From: Lysobacterales bacterium
Lineage (GTDB): Bacteria > Pseudomonadota > Gammaproteobacteria > Xanthomonadales > SZUA-36
NCBI GenBank assembly: GCA_029287515.1
Contig: JARFQZ010000340.1
Coordinates: 1 to 14,667, forward strand
Direction: 5' to 3'
DNA: 14,667 nt
Position 1 is the first letter of the stretch. Every line of letters starts with the position of its first letter. Of the stretch, positions 6,455 to 14,031 are shown piece after piece. The notes below the pieces were generated by a model. That model was given only the letters and a program-made list of their open reading frames with translations, was not told where the DNA came from and searched no databases. The position numbers and the translations under genes were made by a program.

Positions 6455-7632
6455 TGACCGACCTGAAACACGACAAGCGCAGCCTGGCGACCCGGGCAAT
6501 TCATGCCGGCCAGGCTCCGGATCCCTCGACAGGGGCGATCATGACCCCCATTTACGCGAGTTCCACTTATGTACAACGCAGCCCCGGGGACCACCAGGGC
6601 TGGGAGTACTCGCGCAGCCACAATCCGACCCGGGACGCCTATGAAAAGTGCATCGCCGATCTGGAAGGGGGTATCAGGGGATTCGCTTTTTCCTCCGGGA
6701 TGGCCGCGACCGCAACGATCCTGGAACTGCTCGACAGCGGTGACCATATCGTGGCTGGGGACGATCTTTATGGTGGCACATTCCGGCTGTTTCACCGTGT
6801 CAGGGAACGTTCGGCAAACCTCGAATTCAGCTTCACCGGTATCGAAGACATCGATCAATTGCGCAGTGCCATGCGGCCTGAAACGCGGATGGTCTGGGTA
6901 GAGACACCGACCAACCCCATGCTGAAGGTGGTGGACATCGCTGCCGCGGCGGAAATCGCACACCAGCAAGGCGCTCTGCTGGTCGTGGACAACACTTTCG
7001 CTTCGCCCATGCTGCAACGCCCGCTGGAGATGGGGGCCGACATCGTCATGCACTCGGCGACCAAATTCCTGAACGGCCATTCGGACATGGTCGGCGGGGT
7101 CGCCGTGGTGCGCGAGGACGCGGAACTGGCGGAAAACCTGTGGTTCCTGCTCAATTCCGCGGGCGCCATCCAGGGGCCGTTCGACAGCTTCCTGGCACTG
7201 AGGGGCCTGAAGACACTGGCATTGAGAATGAACGCCCATTGCGACAATGCCCTGGCCATCGCCCGCTGGCTGGAACAACATACTGCCGTCGCGCGGGTGA
7301 TCTACCCGGGGCTGGAAGATCACCCTGACCACGCCCTGGCGATGCGCCAGATGAATGGCCGTGGCGGCGGCATCATCAGTATCGACGTCAAGGGCGGGCT
7401 GGAACACAGTCGCCGGATGCTCGAGCGGTGTGAATTATTTTCGCTCGCGGAAAGCCTGGGTGGCGTGGAAAGCCTGATCAATCACCCGGCCATCATGACG
7501 CATGCTTCGGTTCCGCCGGAGATCAGGGAGCGCCTCGGCATCAGCGATACGCTGGTCCGGTTGTCTGTCGGTGTCGAGGATGTGAACGACCTGATCGCCG
7601 ATCTCGACCAGGCGCTGGGGGAGAGCAACTGA
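6454..7632 (+). CDS. Cystathionine gamma-lyase / gamma-synthase family PLP enzyme
   Basis: The 392-residue product belongs to the Cys/Met metabolism PLP enzymes (PF01053). Landmarks are IYASSTYVQ, EYSRSHNPTRDAYE (the Tyr and Arg that bind the neighbouring subunit's cofactor), VWVETPTNPMLKVVDI, and the PLP lysine K204 in HSATKFLNGHSD. NSAGAIQGPFDSFLALRGLKTL and SLGGVESLINHPAIMTHASVP follow near the C-terminus. Gamma-lyases and gamma-synthases are hard to tell apart by sequence. Coupling to cystathionine beta-synthase through the TGATG overlap makes cystathionine gamma-lyase (cystathionine to cysteine, 2-oxobutanoate and ammonia) the better guess. An AGGAG at 6434-6438 inside the previous gene lies 15 bases before the start. 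The stop codon directly abuts that of the convergent gene. Confidence 0.9.
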   Translation: MTDLKHDKRSLATRAIHAGQAPDPSTGAIMTPIYASSTYVQRSPGDHQGWEYSRSHNPTRDAYEKCIADLEGGIRGFAFSSGMAATATILELLDSGDHIVAGDDLYGGTFRLFHRVRERSANLEFSFTGIEDIDQLRSAMRPETRMVWVETPTNPMLKVVDIAAAAEIAHQQGALLVVDNTFASPMLQRPLEMGADIVMHSATKFLNGHSDMVGGVAVVREDAELAENLWFLLNSAGAIQGPFDSFLALRGLKTLALRMNAHCDNALAIARWLEQHTAVARVIYPGLEDHPDHALAMRQMNGRGGGIISIDVKGGLEHSRRMLERCELFSLAESLGGVESLINHPAIMTHASVPPEIRERLGISDTLVRLSVGVEDVNDLIADLDQALGESN

Positions 7633-8634
7633 TCAGCTGCGTTGCAGGCTGACGATACCGTCAATCTCGGTCAGCAGGTTTTCCCGGCAGATATCGCCCT
7701 TGAGATAGATTCTTGGAATTTCCGCCGGCGCCTCTGCGTCGAGTGTCCTCCTGATCAGCTCAAGGTCAGACGGGTCCCGTATATAAACCTTCAGCATGCC
7801 CTCGGCGTCCAGCCGGGCATGTGAGTCACCGGTCAGCCGGTAGCCTTCTTCCAGCAGTGAATGGACATTGCGCAGTGATTCGCTCAACTGGTTGGCCACC
7901 TGGTTTTCGTGATGGGACTGGTGTCCGACAATGCTGGCGGTCCCGGAAATCAGGAATTGCTGTGACCCGTTCAACCTCAATATGGTTCCGCGAGAGAACA
8001 ATGGGCTTTTCGGGCCGTACTGCCGCGGGTAGCGCCAGGCGCTCACCTGCCGAGGATTCTCCACGTCCAGGCCGGGCAGTGCGGCTGCCAGGAAATAGAC
8101 TTGCAGAGCCGGTTCCTCTGCGCGGGAACCGATTGCGGTTGCCGCAGGTAATGGCGGGCTGTCACCCGGATCGATAAGCACCGCGTCCGCGCGGCCCAGG
8201 CAGAACTGGCGGTAGAGTTCCTCATCGCCCTGGCCCTGGTTGATGCCGGGGATGTAATTCCAGATTTTCAGGGGCCACTGGTGGGGAGACTGCTGCAGGT
8301 AGGTCTGGAGGATTTCGTACGCCAACCTGCTGGCCTCGCGCATGTCACTGGATTCACGCAGGTCCAGCGCGATGTGGCCCATGGTCAATTCCTCCCCCTG
8401 TGAAAATCGCAGCCGGTCCCAGCTTCCAGTCTTGATCGGCCCCGCGCAGCGCCAGACTTCGACCATGGCCGGCCCGCCGAGCTGTTCCAGTGCAACCGGC
8501 ACGTGTCTCGGATCAGTCGAATCCAGCGGTGACCTGCCGAATTCGAATACGGCGAGCACATCGTCGGCGCCTTCCAGCCAGGCGCCGGCCGTTCCCTCTT
8601 CATAAGATGCGCGCAATGAAAGCAATTCACTCAT
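7633..8634 (-). CDS. Chorismatase, FkbO/Hyg5/XanB2 family
   Basis: This family hydrolyses chorismate to pyruvate plus an aromatic or dihydrodiol product. The 333-residue length fits (XanB2, FkbO and Hyg5 are about 335-350). Recognisable stretches are IWNYIPGIN (124-132), YRQFCLGRADAVLI (141-154), ISGTASIVGH (229-238), LRNVHSLLEE, LKVYIRDPSDL (281-291) and GDICRENLLTEIDG (313-326). E323 matches the catalytic Glu near the C-terminus, and C316, 7 residues before it, matches the Cys of the Hyg5 type. From memory of the family literature, Gly (here G231) plus Cys goes with 3-hydroxybenzoate formation, while FkbO enzymes making dihydroxycyclohexadiene carboxylate differ there. XanB2 makes both 3- and 4-hydroxybenzoate. 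The gene lies 12 bases after acetoacetyl-CoA synthetase as the last gene of the minus-strand unit. The start has only AAGG placed very close to the ATG. Confidence 0.85.
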   Translation of the reverse strand: MSELLSLRASYEEGTAGAWLEGADDVLAVFEFGRSPLDSTDPRHVPVALEQLGGPAMVEVWRCAGPIKTGSWDRLRFSQGEELTMGHIALDLRESSDMREASRLAYEILQTYLQQSPHQWPLKIWNYIPGINQGQGDEELYRQFCLGRADAVLIDPGDSPPLPAATAIGSRAEEPALQVYFLAAALPGLDVENPRQVSAWRYPRQYGPKSPLFSRGTILRLNGSQQFLISGTASIVGHQSHHENQVANQLSESLRNVHSLLEEGYRLTGDSHARLDAEGMLKVYIRDPSDLELIRRTLDAEAPAEIPRIYLKGDICRENLLTEIDGIVSLQRS

Positions 8635-8646
8635 GGCCTTGATGAC

Positions 8647-10596
8647 TCAACTCTTCAGCTCGGGCAAGTCGCGGAACAGTTCCAGCGATTCGGGATTGGC
8701 CAGGGCGTCGGTGTTTTTGACCTGCCTGCCGTGAATGATATCCCTTACCGCCAGTTCGACAATTTTCCCGCTGATGGTTCTGGGGATATCCGCGACCTGG
8801 ATTATTTTCGCCGGCACGTGCCGGGGCGTCGTATTCTGCCTGATGGTTTTGCGGATCTCATCTTCCAGTTCATCGTTCAGTTCGAGTCCGCCCCTGAGCT
8901 TTACGAACAACACCACCCGGACATCGTCTTCCCAGTCCTGGCCGATGCAGAGGCTTTCGAGTACCGGGTCCAGCCCCTCCACCTGGCGATAGATTTCCGA
9001 AGTTCCGATGCGGACGCCGCCAGGGTTCAGCGTCGCGTCCGAGCGGCCCTGGATGACGAATCCACCGTGTTCGGTTTTTGCCACAAAATCCCCGTGGGCC
9101 CAGATTCCCGGAAACTTTTCAAAGTAGGCCGCGTGGTACCTCGAGCCGTCCGGGTCATTCCAGAATCCCACGGGCATGGCCGGGAATGGCTGTGTACAGC
9201 AGAGTTCTCCTGTCTCGCCGGTGTCGGCCCCGCTGCCGTCATCGCGCAAAATCTCTACCGCCATGCCGAGGCCGGGACACTGCAGCTCACCCCTCCACAC
9301 CGGCAGAATGGGGCAGCCGACCATGAAGCAGGAGACGATGTCGGTTCCACCTGCGATTGAGGAGAGGCACAGGTTCTGCTTGATTTCACGGTAAACGTAT
9401 TCAAAGCTTTCGGGCGCAAGGGGCGAACCGGTCGACAGCAGCGTTACCAGGGAATTCAGTCGATGGGTTTCGCGGGGCTTGACGCCCGCTTTTTCCCAGG
9501 CGGCGATGGCCTTGGCGCCGGTGCCCAGCACCGTGATTTCACATTCGTCCACCAGGTCGAACATGGCCGCGGGCGAGGGAAAGAACGGCGAACCCTCATA
9601 AAGCACCAGGGTGGTTCCGATGGCCAGCGCGCTGACCATCCAGTTCCACATCATCCATCCGCAGGTAGTGAAATAGCACAGGCGGTCCGAACGCCTCAGG
9701 TTGGTGTGCAGCACCAGTTCCTTGAGGTGCTGTATCAGGGTGCCTCCCGCGCCGTGAACGATGCACTTGGGAACGCCCGTGGTGCCCGAGGAATAGAGGA
9801 TGTAAACGGGATGGTCAAACGGCAGTTGCACGAATTCAATGTCACTGGCCTGGTTATCCGTGAATTCTTCAAACCATACAGCACCCGGTATTTTGCGAAG
9901 TTTTGCGCCGGGATTGACATAGGGGAGCACGACAGTGGTTTCGATGGAATCGATCGCCCTGATGATCCCCCGGACCTTGTCGAGGCAGTCATGGGTCTTG
10001 CCGTTGTAAGTATAGGCGGCGGCGCAAAACAGGACTTTTGGCCGAATCTGGCCGAGACGGTCGACGACGCCGTCAATGCCGAAATCCGGTGAGCACGAAG
10101 ACCAGATCGCGCCCAGGCTGGTGGCCGCCAGCATTGCAATAACGGTTTCAGGCAGGTTGGGAAGGTATCCCGCGACACGGTCGCCCTGTTGCACGCCGGC
10201 GGATTTCAGGGCTTCCGCTGTTTTTGCAACGGCCTTGTAAAGTTCGGCGAAAGTGTATTCCGAGCGCTCTGCGGTCTCTGAAGCAAAAACCAGCGCGGGC
10301 CGGTCATCCCTGTGGCGTAACAGGTTTTCGGCAAAATTCAGCCGGCTTTCCGGAAACCAACGGGCTCCCGGCATGAGGCCCGGGTTTTCAACAACCGCTG
10401 TGCCGGGACTGCCCGTGATTCCGCAGAAATCCCACACCGCACGCCAGAACTCAGCAGGATTTTGCAGCGAATAATGATAAAGATCCCGGTAATCGAAAAT
10501 ACCGGGATCCAGTTCGCTTCGTGCAAGGTCGATAAACCTGCGGATGTTGGCAGTCTGGCGCCTTACCGGGCCGGGTGACCAGATAGGTTCGGTCAT
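8647..10596 (-). CDS. Acetoacetyl-CoA synthetase (acetoacetate-CoA ligase)
   Basis: This ANL-superfamily enzyme activates acetoacetate with ATP and CoA. The 649-residue length is typical. WFPESRLNFAENLLRH (80-95) and TSLGAIWSSCSPDFG are hallmarks of the acetoacetate ligases. The ATP loop is YSSGTTGVPK (268-277), followed by CYFTTCGWMMWNWM, LLSTGSPLAPESF and GGTDIVSCF. The C-terminal domain has the hinge region HGDFVAK, GRSDATLNPGGVRIG and the catalytic lysine K611 in ISGKIVELAVRD, which is the usual acyl-adenylation lysine. Acetoacetate is made by FahA in this same window and by leucine breakdown. The gene starts 3 bases after etfA, so it is probably in the same transcript and linked to acyl-CoA oxidation. 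A plain acetyl-CoA synthetase is less likely given the N-terminal motifs. Confidence 0.94.
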   Translation of the reverse strand: MTEPIWSPGPVRRQTANIRRFIDLARSELDPGIFDYRDLYHYSLQNPAEFWRAVWDFCGITGSPGTAVVENPGLMPGARWFPESRLNFAENLLRHRDDRPALVFASETAERSEYTFAELYKAVAKTAEALKSAGVQQGDRVAGYLPNLPETVIAMLAATSLGAIWSSCSPDFGIDGVVDRLGQIRPKVLFCAAAYTYNGKTHDCLDKVRGIIRAIDSIETTVVLPYVNPGAKLRKIPGAVWFEEFTDNQASDIEFVQLPFDHPVYILYSSGTTGVPKCIVHGAGGTLIQHLKELVLHTNLRRSDRLCYFTTCGWMMWNWMVSALAIGTTLVLYEGSPFFPSPAAMFDLVDECEITVLGTGAKAIAAWEKAGVKPRETHRLNSLVTLLSTGSPLAPESFEYVYREIKQNLCLSSIAGGTDIVSCFMVGCPILPVWRGELQCPGLGMAVEILRDDGSGADTGETGELCCTQPFPAMPVGFWNDPDGSRYHAAYFEKFPGIWAHGDFVAKTEHGGFVIQGRSDATLNPGGVRIGTSEIYRQVEGLDPVLESLCIGQDWEDDVRVVLFVKLRGGLELNDELEDEIRKTIRQNTTPRHVPAKIIQVADIPRTISGKIVELAVRDIIHGRQVKNTDALANPESLELFRDLPELKS

Positions 10597-10599
10597 TAT

Positions 10600-11538
10600 T
10601 CAGCCCAGCTGGCTTTCAATTTCCGGAATGACGTTGAAAAGGTCTCCCACCAGGCCGATATCGGCGATTTCAAAGATCGGCGCCTCCGGGTCCTTGTTGA
10701 CCGCCACGATAGTCCCGGCGTCCTTGATGCCGGTCACGTGCTGAATGGCGCCTGAAATTCCGAAAGCGATGTACAGGTCCGGAGAGATGATCTTGCCCGT
10801 TTGCCCCACCTGCATGTCGTTGGGGCAGTAGCCGGCATCGACCGCGGCGCGTGAAGCGCCGACGCCCGCTCCCAGCTTGTCCGCCAGCTTGTAGATCAAT
10901 TCGAAATTTTCTTCGCTGGCCAGGGCGCGGCCGCCGGAAACCACCTTCGGAGCACTCTGCAGATCCGGTCGTTCACCGCCTTCCGAGCTCAGTCCCACGT
11001 AACGGGTATGCGCCGCGGCTGAACCGCTGGCGCCACGCTGTTCGATGCTGGCGCTGCCGCCGCTGCCCGCTGCTTTCCAGCTTGCCGTGCGAACGGTGGC
11101 AACCACTTTTGTTCCGTTTGCAGGCTCAGCCTGGACGATGGCGTTACCGGCGTACACGGGGCGCTTGAAGGATTCAGCGCTGCTGACTTCCATGATGTCG
11201 CTGATCTGGTTTACACCGCACAGCGCCGCAACGCGCGGCATCAGGTCGCGGCCGAACGTGGTCGACGGGCCGACCAGGTGAGTGTAGTCAGCTGACAGTC
11301 CAACGACTTCCGCGGCCAGGTTGACGGCCAGCGGGGCAGCCAGGTGTTCCGCGTTGACGGCCAGGACCCTGCTGACCGAATCCAAAGCGGCAGCCTCGGC
11401 GGCAACGGCGTCGATTCCCTGGCCCATGACCAGGATGTCGATGTCTCCGCCGATTGCCTGGGCGCAGGTGACGCACTTGGAGGTGCTGATGTTCAGCGTG
11501 GCGCCATCGTGTTCAGCGATAATCAGTATTCTGCTCAT
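10600..11538 (-). CDS. etfA: Electron transfer flavoprotein alpha subunit
   Basis: EtfA carries the redox-active FAD of the heterodimer that takes electrons from acyl-CoA and related dehydrogenases. The 312-residue product begins MSRILIIAEHDGATLN, the usual first strand. Its C-terminal FAD domain is clear: VSGGRALASEENFELIYKLA, GASRAAVDAGYCPNDMQVGQ, SPDLYIAFGISGAIQHVTGI and IVAVNKDPEAPIFEIADIGL. The start overlaps the end of etfB by 4 bases (ATGA), and AGGGG lies 6 bases before it. Together with the ETF-ubiquinone oxidoreductase upstream, it forms a complete electron path from dehydrogenases to the quinone pool. Confidence 0.96.
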   Translation of the reverse strand: MSRILIIAEHDGATLNISTSKCVTCAQAIGGDIDILVMGQGIDAVAAEAAALDSVSRVLAVNAEHLAAPLAVNLAAEVVGLSADYTHLVGPSTTFGRDLMPRVAALCGVNQISDIMEVSSAESFKRPVYAGNAIVQAEPANGTKVVATVRTASWKAAGSGGSASIEQRGASGSAAAHTRYVGLSSEGGERPDLQSAPKVVSGGRALASEENFELIYKLADKLGAGVGASRAAVDAGYCPNDMQVGQTGKIISPDLYIAFGISGAIQHVTGIKDAGTIVAVNKDPEAPIFEIADIGLVGDLFNVIPEIESQLG

Positions 11539-12281
11539 AACAAACCCCTGTTCTTCAATTCCTGTAGCAGTTGGGAAGCATCGTCCACCATGATGCCTTT
11601 CTCGCGCTGTGGCGGCGGGGTGAACTGGCTGATTCCGAGCTGACCATCAACCGTTACGTCCAGGTCATCCAGTGAAATAACCTCCAGCGGTTTGCGCTTG
11701 GCCTTCATGATATCCGGCAGCTTCACGAAACGGGGCTCATTCATCCGCAAGTCGACGGAGATAACGGCCGGCAGATCGACCTCGATCGTTTCCAGGCCGG
11801 CGTCCACTTCGCGGGTGACTGAGGCCGAGCTTCCATTCAGCTCCAGCTTTGAAGCAAAAGTCGCCTGCGGGCGGTCCCACAGGGCGGCCAGCATCTGGGC
11901 CGTCTGGCTGTTGTCGTCGTCGATGGCCTGCTTGCCAAGAATCACCAGGCCGGGGTCTTCGCGCTCGACGATTTTCAGGAATGCCCGGGCCACGCTCAAT
12001 GGCTGCAGGGGCTCGGAGGTCTGGACCTGGATGGCGCGGTCCGCCCCCATGGCCAGGCCCGTGCGCAACTGTTGCTGGCATTCATCGCCACCAACGGATA
12101 TCACGATGACTTCTTCGGCGTTACCCGCCTCCTTGATTCTCAGTGCTTCTTCCAGTGCAATTTCATCGAATGGATTCACGCTCATCTTGACGCCGTCGGT
12201 ATCCACGCCGCTGCCGTCAGGCAGAACGCGGATGCGGACGTTGTAATCCACTACACGCTTGATGCCAACCAGTATTTTCAT
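11535..12281 (-). CDS. etfB: Electron transfer flavoprotein beta subunit
   Basis: EtfB is the AMP-binding partner of EtfA. I choose ATG at 12281, giving MKILVGIKRVVDYNVRIRV and 248 residues, because family members start this way; GGAG lies 12 bases upstream. An ATG at 12299 would add six residues and has no binding site. The ETF-beta signature is plain: VTREVDAGLETIEVDLPAVI, then SVDLRMNEPRFVKLPDIMKA and KRKPLEVI, which includes the recognition loop that docks dehydrogenases. VNPFDEIALEEALRIKEAG and GKQAIDDDNSQTAQMLAA are also typical. It begins 41 bases after the oxidoreductase gene and overlaps etfA by 4 bases. Confidence 0.96.
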   Translation of the reverse strand: MKILVGIKRVVDYNVRIRVLPDGSGVDTDGVKMSVNPFDEIALEEALRIKEAGNAEEVIVISVGGDECQQQLRTGLAMGADRAIQVQTSEPLQPLSVARAFLKIVEREDPGLVILGKQAIDDDNSQTAQMLAALWDRPQATFASKLELNGSSASVTREVDAGLETIEVDLPAVISVDLRMNEPRFVKLPDIMKAKRKPLEVISLDDLDVTVDGQLGISQFTPPPQREKGIMVDDASQLLQELKNRGLL

Positions 12282-12322
12282 CGGTTTTCTATACTCCATC
12301 TCGGATTTACAAATTACGGGTT

Positions 12323-13921
12323 TTACATGTTCTGGTAGTTGGGTCCGCTTCCGCCTTCGGGCGTAACCCAGTTGATTATCTGGTACGGGTCCTTGATGTC
12401 ACAGGTCTTGCAATGCACGCAGTTGGCGGCATTGATCTGCAGCTGTTGACCGCCTTCGTCGTCGACCATTTCATAAACATGGGCCGGGCAGAAACGGGTG
12501 CAGGGATTGTTGTATTCCGCCACGCAACGGGTTGTGCACACATCCGGTTCCAGGATTTGAAGGTGGACGGGCTGATCCTCATCGTGGGCTGTCGCTGCGA
12601 AGTAAACCGATGCCAGCCGGTCGCGCGGCGGCAAGGTGCGTTCCACCCACTTGCGGTCGGGTGAGGTGTAGCCGTCCAGCATCCTCATCGAGGTGTCGTC
12701 CGCGTGTACGCTCAGCGTGGTCGGCAACTTGCCGGCAGTGACCGTTTCAATGGCCGCCCGGATGAAGCCGCGCCAGAATCCCTTGTAAAACGCCGGCCTG
12801 ATGTTGCGTACCTTGTGGAGCTCTTTCACGACGGCTGAATCACGCAGTTTCGCGTCGAAACCGTCAACCGAGGACGTTTGTGCAATGTGTTCGGCGGCCA
12901 GCATGCCGCACCGCATGGCCTGGTGGGTGCCCTTGATTTTCGGGACGTTCAGCGTGCCGGCTGAATCACCGATGATCAGGGCGCCGGGCATCTCGGTTTT
13001 TGGCAGTGACTGGTAGCCGCCCTCGGCTATGGCGCGTGCACCGGATGAGAGTATTTCCCCGCCTTCGAGCATTTCCTTGACCATCGGGTGGTTTTTCATC
13101 TGTTGGAATGCTTCGAACGGAACGAACTCCGGGTCCTGGTAATCGAGGCCGCAGACGAAGCCGATGGCGATGCGGTCCTTGTCCAGGTGATAAATGAAGC
13201 TGCCGCCGTAGGTCATGCTGTCCAGCGGCCAGCCGGCAGTGTGCTGAACCAGGCCCGGTATGGACTTGCCCGGCTGAACCCGCCAAAGCTCCTTCATGCC
13301 GATGCCGTACGTCTGGGGGTCGGAATCCTTGTCCAGGGCGTATTTTTTTATCAGCTGTTTGCTCAGGTGGCCCCTGACGCCTTCGCTCAGAATGGTGATG
13401 GGAGCGTGGATCTCGATGCCCTGCATGTAGGTGTCTTTTGGCTCGCCATCCCGGCCGATCCCCATGTCACCGATAATCACTCCGCCCACTGCGCCTTCGT
13501 CGGTGTAACGAATTTCAGCGGCTGCGAAACCTGGAAAGATATCGACTTCCAGGGCCTCCGCCTTGTTGGCCATCCACGCGCACATGGCGCCCAGGGAAAC
13601 GATGAAGTTGCCGTGATTTTTTTGCTGCGGAGGGGTTGGCAAACGCCTTCTGCCTTTCTGGCTCAGCAACCAGATTTCATCTTTCTCCACGGCGATGCAA
13701 ACCGGTGGCGGATCTTCACGCCACCCGGGCAGGAGTTCGTCCAGCGGCTCCGGCTCGATGACGGCGCCCGAGAGGATATGCGCCCCGATTTCCGAGGCTT
13801 TCTCGATCACGGCGATCATCAGTTCCGGTTTCTGCTGTTTGAGGCGGATTGCACAGGACAATCCGGCCGGTCCGGCGCCGACGATGACAACGTCATATTC
13901 CATGATTTCACGGGCAGTCAT
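12323..13921 (-). CDS. Electron transfer flavoprotein-ubiquinone oxidoreductase
   Basis: This membrane-associated FAD and 4Fe-4S enzyme passes electrons from reduced ETF to ubiquinone. From ATG 13921 the product is 532 residues; GGAG (13934-13931) sits 9 bases upstream, which favours this over ATG 13942. The N-terminal FAD fold shows VVIVGAGPAGLSCAIRL (GAGPAG at 15-20). GDSAGTLNVPKIKGTHQAM and CGMLAAEHIA are typical of the family. The C-terminal ferredoxin part holds the cluster ligands C501, C504 and C507 in NCVHCKTCDIKDP plus C478 in RFCPAHVYE. It is the first gene of the minus-strand unit, with etfB 41 bases on. A divergent gap of 110 bases upstream carries its probable promoter and a palindrome. 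Confidence 0.96.
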   Translation of the reverse strand: MTAREIMEYDVVIVGAGPAGLSCAIRLKQQKPELMIAVIEKASEIGAHILSGAVIEPEPLDELLPGWREDPPPVCIAVEKDEIWLLSQKGRRRLPTPPQQKNHGNFIVSLGAMCAWMANKAEALEVDIFPGFAAAEIRYTDEGAVGGVIIGDMGIGRDGEPKDTYMQGIEIHAPITILSEGVRGHLSKQLIKKYALDKDSDPQTYGIGMKELWRVQPGKSIPGLVQHTAGWPLDSMTYGGSFIYHLDKDRIAIGFVCGLDYQDPEFVPFEAFQQMKNHPMVKEMLEGGEILSSGARAIAEGGYQSLPKTEMPGALIIGDSAGTLNVPKIKGTHQAMRCGMLAAEHIAQTSSVDGFDAKLRDSAVVKELHKVRNIRPAFYKGFWRGFIRAAIETVTAGKLPTTLSVHADDTSMRMLDGYTSPDRKWVERTLPPRDRLASVYFAATAHDEDQPVHLQILEPDVCTTRCVAEYNNPCTRFCPAHVYEMVDDEGGQQLQINAANCVHCKTCDIKDPYQIINWVTPEGGSGPNYQNM

Positions 13922-13944
13922 GCTGATTTTCTCCGGCCGCAATG

Positions 13945-13959
13945 GTCTCGAGTCAAGAC
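13945..13959. promoter_or_regulatory. Candidate operator palindrome at the ETF unit start
   Basis: GTCTCGA (13945-13951) and TCAAGAC (13953-13959) are inverted copies (6 of 7) about a central G. The palindrome lies between the candidate -10 for the minus-strand unit and its ribosome binding site, where a bound repressor would block initiation. It does not look like the PsrA or FadR consensus as I know them. Confidence 0.35.
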
Positions 13960-13963
13960 TATT

Positions 13964-13969
13964 ATTATA
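13964..13969 (-). promoter_or_regulatory. Candidate -10 element of the ETF unit promoter
   Basis: The reverse strand reads TATAAT at 13969-13964, a perfect -10, placing the transcript start near 13957 and giving a leader of about 36 bases. No convincing -35 is seen 16-18 bases upstream. Confidence 0.4.
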
Positions 13970-13996
13970 GCTATTCAGAACGGGATTATGTTGCGC

Positions 13997-14025
13997 TTTG
14001 CATGCTTGATTTGCTGTTCTATACT
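13997..14025 (+). promoter_or_regulatory. Candidate promoter for the small Cys/His protein gene
   Basis: TTTGCA (13997-14002), 17 bases and TATACT (14020-14025) match the consensus at 4 and 5 of 6 positions. The -10 ends only 6 bases before the ATG at 14032, so the transcript would start at or very near the start codon. That implies a leaderless message or a false match. Confidence 0.4.
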
Positions 14026-14031
14026 GAATCC

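Noticed and set aside
6427..7407. Long open reading frame on the minus strand (326 codons) opposite the cystathionine gamma-lyase-like gene
   Set aside because: It lies wholly antisense to a well-recognised PLP enzyme, its predicted product has no known motifs, and GC-rich coding DNA often leaves such open mirror frames.
9463..10092. 209-codon plus-strand reading frame opposite acetoacetyl-CoA synthetase
   Set aside because: It is antisense to a firm gene; its sequence is what the reverse of that gene gives, with no ribosome binding site or domain.
8647..10596. Acetyl-CoA or propionyl-CoA synthetase as identity of the ligase
   Set aside because: The N-terminal WFPESRLNFAENLL and the SCSPDFG stretch fit acetoacetate ligases better, as does the placement beside acetoacetate-related metabolism.
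13960..14031. Zur-type operator before the putative metal uptake genes
   Set aside because: The gap has AT-rich stretches but no clear GTTATA-like inverted repeat of the Zur kind could be found.
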